A stretch of DNA of 6,708 bases from Firmicutes bacterium CAG:170 (GTDB taxonomy: Bacteria > Bacillota > Clostridia > Oscillospirales > Oscillospiraceae). The notes under the pieces were generated by a model. The model ran no database searches. It worked only from the letters and a program-made list of their open reading frames with translations, and was not told the DNA's origin. The stretch is from NCBI GenBank assembly GCA_000436735.1, contig FR887151.1, forward strand, positions 1-6,708, given 5' to 3'. Both the position numbers and the translations under genes were made by a program. Positions 1-4,093 of the stretch are shown one piece after another. Numbering within the stretch: the stretch's first letter is position 1; each line of letters opens with the position of its first letter.

Positions 1-31
1 TCCGCGGTCGGGGATTTATTCAGAGGTTCCC

Positions 32-1420
32 TTATTTATTCTGGAGCTTCGCGTCGATGGCAGCGGCAGCCTTCTTGCCTGCGCCCATGGCGAGGATGAC
101 AGTCGCAGCGCCGGTGACGGCGTCGCCGCCGGCAAAGACGTTCTCACGGGTGGACATTTCGTTCTCGTCAACGATGATGCCGCCCTTCTTGTTCGTCTCG
201 AGGCCCGGCGTCGTGGAACGGATCAGCGGGTTGGGGCTGGTGCCGAGGGACATGATAACGGTATCGACGTCCAGCACAAACTCGGAGCCTTCAATGGGGA
301 TGGGGCGGCGGCGGCCGGAGGCGTCCGGCTCACCAAGCTCCATCTTGATGCACTTCATGCCGTTTACGCGGCCATCCTCGCCGCCGAGGATCTCGACGGG
401 GTTGGTGAGGGTCATGAACTCAATGCCCTCTTCCTTGGCATGGTGCTGCTCTTCAAGACGGGCGGGCATTTCCGCCTCGCCGCGGCGGTAGACGATATAG
501 ACCTTTTCGGCGCCCATGCGCTTGGCACAGCGGGCGGCGTCCATGGCGACGTTGCCGCCGCCGACAATCGCGGCAGCCTTGCTGACCAGGATCGGCGTAT
601 CGCTCTCTTCCTTATAGGCCTTCATCAGGTTGATGCGGGTCAGATACTCGTTTGCGGAGCAAACGCCCTTCAGCTCTTCGCCGGGGATGTGCATGAACAT
701 CGGTAGGCCCGCGCCGGAGCCGACAAAGACGGCCTTGAAGCCCATCTCGTCAAACAGCTCGTCGATGGAGAGCACCTTGCCGATGACCATGTTGGTCATG
801 ACCTCGACGCCCATCGCCTTGAGCTTTTCGACCTCGTTGGCAACGATGGCCTTCGGCAGACGGAATTCCGGGATGCCATAGACCAGAACGCCGCCGGCGG
901 TGTGCAGCGCTTCAAAGATGGTGACGGCGTAGCCCTTCTTGGCAAGCTCGGATGCGCACGTCAGACCGGAGGGGCCGGAGCCGACGACGGCGACCTTGAT
1001 GCCGTTGGACTCTGGCTTCTGCGGCATGGCGTTGACGTTCTCGCGGTACCAGTCGGCGACAAAGCGCTCGAGACGGCCGATGGCGACCGGCTCGCCCTTG
1101 ACGCCGCGGACGCACTTGGACTCGCACTGCGTTTCCTGCGGGCAGACACGGCCGGACAGAGCCGGCAGCGCGTTGGTGGAGGTAATGATCTCATACGCGG
1201 CGGCAAAATCGCCCTCCGCGACCTTTGCGATAAAGTCAGGGATCTGGATGTTGACTGGGCAGCCGCCGACGCAGAGCGGCTTCTTGCAGTGCAGGCAGCG
1301 CTTTGCCTCTTCCATGGCCATTTCCGGCGTGTAGCCGAGGGTAACTTCCTTAAAATTATGATTACGGACGTTCGGATCCTGCTCCGGCATCGGAGTCTTG
1401 GTCATCTGCATGTTCGCCAT
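32..1420 (-). CDS. nfnB: NfnB, large subunit of NADH-dependent ferredoxin:NADP+ oxidoreductase
   Basis: This is the large flavoprotein subunit of the cytoplasmic electron-bifurcating transhydrogenase NfnAB. The complex couples NADH and reduced ferredoxin to reduction of two NADP+, reversibly. The protein is 462 aa, normal for the family. Residues 42-54 hold a cysteine set (C42, C45, C50, C54) and residues 93-103 a second (C93, C99, C103, with E100 beside C99); these match the two [4Fe-4S] sites of the family. An FAD-binding GSGPSG lies at 147-152, an NADP(H)-binding GGGNVAMDAAR at 287-297, and the C-terminal FAD motif GGD at 431-433. The ATG at 1420 is chosen because GGGGAGGA sits 7 nt upstream (1428-1435); a longer reading from 1477 would overlap nfnA and lacks such a site. 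It follows nfnA with a 17-nt gap. Automatic annotation often names this family glutamate synthase small subunit (GltD). The adjacent NfnA partner and the absence of a glutamate synthase large subunit here argue for Nfn. Confidence 0.93.
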   Translation of the reverse strand: MANMQMTKTPMPEQDPNVRNHNFKEVTLGYTPEMAMEEAKRCLHCKKPLCVGGCPVNIQIPDFIAKVAEGDFAAAYEIITSTNALPALSGRVCPQETQCESKCVRGVKGEPVAIGRLERFVADWYRENVNAMPQKPESNGIKVAVVGSGPSGLTCASELAKKGYAVTIFEALHTAGGVLVYGIPEFRLPKAIVANEVEKLKAMGVEVMTNMVIGKVLSIDELFDEMGFKAVFVGSGAGLPMFMHIPGEELKGVCSANEYLTRINLMKAYKEESDTPILVSKAAAIVGGGNVAMDAARCAKRMGAEKVYIVYRRGEAEMPARLEEQHHAKEEGIEFMTLTNPVEILGGEDGRVNGMKCIKMELGEPDASGRRRPIPIEGSEFVLDVDTVIMSLGTSPNPLIRSTTPGLETNKKGGIIVDENEMSTRENVFAGGDAVTGAATVILAMGAGKKAAAAIDAKLQNK

Positions 1421-1437
1421 TTTCGTATCCTCCCCTA
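1421..1437 (-). promoter_or_regulatory. nfnA-nfnB junction with strong ribosome site
   Basis: The 17-nt gap between the nfnA stop (TAA, 1440-1438) and the nfnB ATG (1420) contains GGGGAGGA at 1428-1435, 7 nt before the ATG. It fixes the nfnB start. There is no room for a promoter or terminator, so the two subunits should be made from one transcript in matched amounts. Confidence 0.85.
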
Positions 1438-2292
1438 TTACTTGATGAGCTCTTCCGCCATCTTCTGCATACGGCACTTGTGGCTCTCGCGCACCTCGGC
1501 CTCGCGCTCACGATAGACGGTATTGCGGTTCATAAGCTCTGCATAGTCCACCTTGTGACCGTCGAAGTCCGGGCCGTCCACACAGGCAAACTTGACCTCG
1601 CCGCCGACCGTGACGCGGCAGCCGCCGCACATACCGGTGCCATCGACCATGATCGGGTTGAGTGAAACGATGGTCTTGACGCCGAACGGCTCCGTGGTTT
1701 TGGAGACGAATTTCATCATCGGGATCGGGCCGATGGCCAGAACCTCGTCGTACTGCCGTCCGGATTCGAGCAGCTGCTGGAGCTTGACGGTGACGAAGCC
1801 GTGCTCACCGTAGGAGCCGTCGTCGGTCATGAGATACAGATTGTCGCAGGCTTCCTTGAACTCGTCCTCCAGAATGACGATGTCCTTGTTGCGGAAGCCG
1901 ACGATCACGTCAGTCTCCACGCCCGCTTCCTTGAACGCCTTGGCAGACGGATACGCAATCGCACAGCCAACGCCGCCGCCTACAACACACACGCGCTTCT
2001 TGCCCTCAACGTCGGTGGGCTTTCCCAGCGGGCCGACGAAGTCCTGAATATAGTCGCCCTCGTTCAGGCTGCCGAGCAGCTCGGTGGACAGGCCGACCTT
2101 CTGGAAGATGATGGACACCGTTCCCTTTTCGCGGTCATAGCCCGCAATTGTCAGGGGAACGCGCTCCGACTTGTCGTCCACGCGGAAAATGATGAACTGA
2201 CCGGCCTTTGCCTTGCGGGCAACGAACGGAGCCTCAATTTCCATCAGTGTGACGGCGGAGTTGAGTTCTTTCTTACGCACGATTTTGTACAT
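1438..2292 (-). CDS. nfnA: NfnA, small FAD/[2Fe-2S] subunit of NADH-dependent ferredoxin:NADP+ oxidoreductase
   Basis: This 284-aa ferredoxin-NADP reductase-like subunit pairs with NfnB. In characterised homologues it carries the NADH site, one FAD and a [2Fe-2S] cluster. The N-terminal beta-barrel has the flavin-binding RVPLTIA at 44-50 and GPLGKP at 87-92. The nucleotide-binding domain starts with GGGVGCAIAYP at 105-115. The C-terminal cluster motif is GMCGGC (C222, C225) followed by C237 in ACVDGPDF, with D217 just upstream. A 3-Cys/1-Asp ligand set is known for this family, and D217 is the natural candidate here, by inference. The ATG at 2292 has a modest GAAGGG ribosome site (2303-2308) 10 nt upstream. 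The gene is first of a two-gene unit with nfnB and has its own predicted promoter. Sulfide dehydrogenase (SudB) and dihydroorotate dehydrogenase electron-transfer subunit are common alternative names; the neighbouring NfnB makes Nfn the better call. Confidence 0.93.
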   Translation of the reverse strand: MYKIVRKKELNSAVTLMEIEAPFVARKAKAGQFIIFRVDDKSERVPLTIAGYDREKGTVSIIFQKVGLSTELLGSLNEGDYIQDFVGPLGKPTDVEGKKRVCVVGGGVGCAIAYPSAKAFKEAGVETDVIVGFRNKDIVILEDEFKEACDNLYLMTDDGSYGEHGFVTVKLQQLLESGRQYDEVLAIGPIPMMKFVSKTTEPFGVKTIVSLNPIMVDGTGMCGGCRVTVGGEVKFACVDGPDFDGHKVDYAELMNRNTVYREREAEVRESHKCRMQKMAEELIK

Positions 2293-2314
2293 AGCTTTTC
2301 ATCCCTTCAAGTTA

Positions 2315-2333
2315 TTCAAATATCAAATTTGAA
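2315..2333. repeat. 19-bp inverted repeat in the nfnAB leader, candidate operator
   Basis: Perfect 7-bp arms TTCAAAT (2315-2321) and ATTTGAA (2327-2333) are separated by 5 bp. The repeat lies about 12-30 nt downstream of the predicted nfnAB transcription start (~2345) and before the ribosome site. The stem is AT-rich and would be weak as RNA, so a protein-binding operator is more plausible than a riboswitch or terminator. It does not match the Rex consensus I know (TTGTTAA-N4-TTAACAA). The role is inference. Confidence 0.4.
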
Positions 2334-2351
2334 AAGTCCCATACGTCTTTT

Positions 2352-2380
2352 ATTATATCATGTCCTTTTACAGGTTGCAA
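2352..2380 (-). promoter_or_regulatory. Predicted sigma-A promoter of nfnAB (extended -10)
   Basis: On the minus strand, a -35 of TTGCAA (2380-2375, 4 of 6 matches) is followed after exactly 17 bp by a perfect TATAAT (2357-2352). An upstream TG gives the extended form TGATATAAT. The start should be near 2345, giving a leader of about 50 nt. The -35 overlaps the last codons of gluQ, so nfnAB can be transcribed independently. No terminator separates gluQ from nfnA, so read-through is also possible. Confidence 0.75.
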
Positions 2381-3303
2381 ACCCATTCGCTCTTTTTTTC
2401 CGGATTTCCGATCGTAATATTTTCCTTTGCAGCGAAATTCCATGAAAAACCGTCGGCAAGCTCCCCTGCCGTGACCGGCTCTGCCGTCGGACGCAGCCCG
2501 GAAAGCTGCGCGAGGCAGCCGAGCAGCGCCTCCGGCGTATAGCGTTCCCGCAGCGCGCCCATATCGAGATCGTGCTCCCGTTTGGAAAGCCGCCGTCCGT
2601 CCGGTGCAACCAGCAGCGGCACATGATAATACTCCGGCGTTGGCAGTCCGAGAAGCCTTTGCAGATAGATCTGACGCGGCGTGGAGGAAAGCAGATCTCT
2701 GCCGCGCACGATCTGTGTGACGCCCGCTTCCGCGTCGTCGGTCACGACGGCCAGCTGATAGGCATAGACGCCGTCGGAGCGGCGTATGATAAAGTCGCCG
2801 CATTCGCGCGCAAGATTCTCGCGGTATTCCCCCTGAAGCCCGTCGTGAAAGGTGAACTCCTCGTCCGGCACGATCAGCCGCCATGCCGGTCTGCGCGTTT
2901 TCCCGGCGCGTTCTTCCTCCGTCAGATTCCGGCAGGTGCCCGCATAGATCACATTGCCGTCCGAAGCATGCGGCGCGGAGGCCGCGTGCAGCTCGCCGCG
3001 TGAGCAGTAGCATGGATAAACAAGGCCCATCTCGCGCAGACGCTCGAAGCGCTCCCGATAGGCCTCCGTCCGGCGGCTCTGCGGCGTCTGCTCTGTGTCC
3101 CAATCCAATCTGAGCCACCGAAGATCATCCTTCAGCTGCTCCGCATACTCCGGCCTGCACCGGTCCGGGTCGAGGTCCTCAATGCGCAGGACCATAGTTC
3201 CCCCGGCGCTCCGGACAGAAAGCCACGCCATCAGCGCAGAAAACACGTTTCCCAGATGCATCCGTCCGCTTGGACTCGGCGCAAAGCGTCCGACGACCTT
3301 CAT
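2368..3303 (-). CDS. gluQ: Glutamyl-Q tRNA(Asp) synthetase (GluQRS)
   Basis: The protein resembles the catalytic half of glutamyl-tRNA synthetase and is 311 aa, about the usual length of GluQRS. It lacks the C-terminal anticodon-binding half found in true GluRS (about 470-500 aa). Enzymes of this family activate glutamate without tRNA and attach it to queuosine at position 34 of tRNA-Asp, in the cytoplasm. The class I signatures are HLGN at 16-19 (HIGH motif) and RLSKR at 238-242 (KMSKS motif). A zinc-site pattern, C98-x-C100 then Y120 and C124, matches the Cys-Cys-Tyr-Cys ligands known for the E. coli enzyme YadB. The start at 3303 is chosen over the ATG at 3309 because GAGGGGAG (3310-3317) ends 6 nt before 3303 but touches 3309. 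The gene is divergent from the DUF5662-like gene and lies upstream of nfnAB on the same strand, with no evident functional link to either. Confidence 0.9.
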   Translation of the reverse strand: MKVVGRFAPSPSGRMHLGNVFSALMAWLSVRSAGGTMVLRIEDLDPDRCRPEYAEQLKDDLRWLRLDWDTEQTPQSRRTEAYRERFERLREMGLVYPCYCSRGELHAASAPHASDGNVIYAGTCRNLTEEERAGKTRRPAWRLIVPDEEFTFHDGLQGEYRENLARECGDFIIRRSDGVYAYQLAVVTDDAEAGVTQIVRGRDLLSSTPRQIYLQRLLGLPTPEYYHVPLLVAPDGRRLSKREHDLDMGALRERYTPEALLGCLAQLSGLRPTAEPVTAGELADGFSWNFAAKENITIGNPEKKSEWVCNL

Positions 3304-3326
3304 ACGCATCTCCCCTCTCTTTTTTT

Positions 3327-3355
3327 ATTGTAGCACGCCGTGCGCTGTGATACAA
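3327..3355 (-). promoter_or_regulatory. Predicted gluQ promoter, overlapping the divergent promoter
   Basis: On the minus strand, TTGTAT (3355-3350, 3 of 6 matches) is followed after 17 bp by TACAAT (3332-3327). A TG upstream gives the extended -10 TGCTACAAT. The start should fall near 3320, leaving a leader of under 20 nt that is mostly the ribosome site. It occupies almost the same DNA as the promoter of the gene at 3380. Confidence 0.65.
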
Positions 3356-3356
3356 T
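3328..3356 (+). promoter_or_regulatory. Predicted promoter of the DUF5662-like gene, overlapping the gluQ promoter
   Basis: TTGTAG (3328-3333, 3 of 6 matches) is followed after 17 bp by TACAAT (3351-3356). TG at 3348-3349 gives the extended -10 TGATACAAT. The start should be near 3363, only a few nt before the GGAGG ribosome site (3367-3371). Confidence 0.65.
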
Positions 3357-3379
3357 ATGAATGAATGGAGGTTGAACGC

Positions 3380-3922
3380 ATGAAGAACTTTTTCGGCCAT
3401 CTGAAAACCGTCGCGCACCACCGGCATCTGGTCATGATGGGCTGCTTCCGCGTCGGGCTTTACCGGCAGGGTCTGACGCACGACCTCTCCAAATACTCGC
3501 CTATCGAATTCTGGACGGGCGTGCGGTACTATCAGGGCACACGCAGCCCGAACACCGCAGAGCGTGAGGATAAGGGCTACAGTGAGGCGTGGATGCACCA
3601 CAAGGGCTGTAACCGCCATCATTTTGAATACTGGACGGACCTTTCACCCGTGACGCGCGTCTACGAGCCGGTGGAAATGCCGCGCCGCTATCTCGCAGAA
3701 ATGGTCATGGACCGCATTGCCGCCTGCAAGACCTATCAGGGCGCGGCCTACACCGACGCCTCGCCTCTCGCCTATCTCGAGCGCGCAAAAGAATCGCGCT
3801 TCGTGCATCCGAACACCATGGCGCAGCTTACATATCTTCTGACGATGCTGAAGGAACGCGGCGAAAAGGAGACGTTCCGCTTCATCCGTGAAGTCGTACT
3901 AAAAGGCAAGCCGTTTGGTTGA
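3380..3922 (+). CDS. DUF5662-like protein of unknown function
   Basis: This is a 180-aa soluble protein with no signal peptide or membrane segment, presumably cytoplasmic. It resembles the DUF5662 family, which is widespread in Clostridia and has no established function that I know of. Conspicuous features are clustered, potentially metal-binding residues: H13, H14 and H16; HDLSK at 34-38; H73-H74; and H80-H81 followed by EYW. The HD plus spaced histidines recalls metal-dependent hydrolases, but I cannot show a complete active site and do not assign one. The start at 3380 is preferred because GGAGG (3367-3371) ends 8 nt upstream; the in-frame ATG at 3365 overlaps that site and would add five residues. 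The gene stands alone, divergent from gluQ and separated by 171 bp from the nucleotidase gene. I see no clear terminator after its TGA, so some transcript may continue downstream. Confidence 0.82.
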   Translation: MKNFFGHLKTVAHHRHLVMMGCFRVGLYRQGLTHDLSKYSPIEFWTGVRYYQGTRSPNTAEREDKGYSEAWMHHKGCNRHHFEYWTDLSPVTRVYEPVEMPRRYLAEMVMDRIAACKTYQGAAYTDASPLAYLERAKESRFVHPNTMAQLTYLLTMLKERGEKETFRFIREVVLKGKPFG

Positions 3923-3965
3923 CATATTTGTTGTTTTTGGCGTCGCGTTCAGATGAAGCTCTTAC

Positions 3966-3988
3966 TTTTTGTGAATTCTCCACAAAAA
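3966..3988. repeat. Perfect inverted repeat, candidate operator
   Basis: Arms TTTTTGTG (3966-3973) and CACAAAAA (3981-3988) are separated by 7 bp. The repeat lies about 64-86 bp upstream of the predicted nucleotidase transcription start. It has no trailing T-run and a weak AT-rich stem, so a protein-binding site fits better than a terminator for the preceding gene. The binding protein is unknown. Confidence 0.4.
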
Positions 3989-4057
3989 TATACATCAATT
4001 TTTCAATTTCCGGCACTAGCTGTTTCCAGAAAAACGTCGTATAATTAAGGTATGATT

Positions 4058-4074
4058 TCCCGCCCTCAGCGGGA
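4058..4074 (+). other. 5'-leader hairpin of the nucleotidase mRNA
   Basis: TCCCGC (4058-4063) pairs with GCGGGA (4069-4074) around a CCTCA loop. With transcription starting near 4052, the stem would sit within about 6 nt of the RNA 5' end and clear of the ribosome site at 4081-4088. A stem in that position is known to protect some bacterial mRNAs from 5'-end-dependent decay; that role here is inference. Confidence 0.5.
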
Positions 4075-4093
4075 GAAATAAAAGGAGGAAACT

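Larger units (their letters stand above)
3326..3357. repeat. Inverted repeat that forms two back-to-back promoters
   Basis: Arms TATTGTA (3326-3332) and TACAATA (3351-3357) are perfect reverse complements separated by 18 bp. Each arm serves as the -10 of one promoter and the -35 of the opposite one. The spacer holds a second small palindrome, GCACG-C-CGTGC (3333-3343). Confidence 0.6.
3923..4093 (+). promoter_or_regulatory. Upstream region of the nucleotidase gene: -10 element, repeats and ribosome site
   Basis: This 171-bp gene-free stretch holds a perfect TATAAT at 4040-4045, giving a start near 4052. No acceptable -35 occurs at 15-19 bp; the 17-bp position reads TAGCTG (2 of 6). A direct repeat TCAATTT (3995-4001 and 4003-4009) lies at about -57 to -43. 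A perfect inverted repeat lies further upstream (3966-3988). The leader carries a hairpin (4058-4074) and then an excellent ribosome site, AAAGGAGG (4081-4088), 5 nt before the ATG. The layout suggests an activator-dependent promoter with efficient translation (inference). Confidence 0.6.

Noticed and set aside
1..31. Possible terminator after nfnB
   Set aside because: Only 31 bases are visible and no stem with a T-run can be formed; any terminator would lie outside the window.
1421..1477. Longer nfnB start at 1477
   Set aside because: It would overlap the 3' end of nfnA by 40 nt and lacks a ribosome site; the ATG at 1420 has GGGGAGGA at ideal spacing and gives the family length.
902..1516. 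Plus-strand open frames of up to about 200 codons opposite nfnB, with a similar one at 1801-2445 opposite nfnA
   Set aside because: They are antisense to two well-supported genes, have no ribosome sites or domains, and have the composition expected of shadow frames in GC-rich DNA.
3304..3309. Upstream gluQ ATG at 3309
   Set aside because: The ribosome site abuts it directly; spacing is right only for the ATG at 3303.
3333..3343. GCACG-C-CGTGC palindrome as an RNA hairpin
   Set aside because: The loop would be a single base and the element sits in the promoter spacer, upstream of both predicted starts, so it is not transcribed.
3365..3379. Upstream ATG at 3365 for the DUF5662-like gene
   Set aside because: It overlaps the GGAGG ribosome site, which is correctly spaced for the ATG at 3380.
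3919..3924. Perfect TTGACA hexamer at the end of the DUF5662-like gene
   Set aside because: No -10-like sequence lies at 16-18 bp; the 17-bp position reads GTCGCG. Probably chance.
3966..3988. Terminator for the DUF5662-like gene
   Set aside because: The inverted repeat has an AT-only outer stem and no T-run after it, so it does not fit a Rho-independent terminator; an operator is more plausible.
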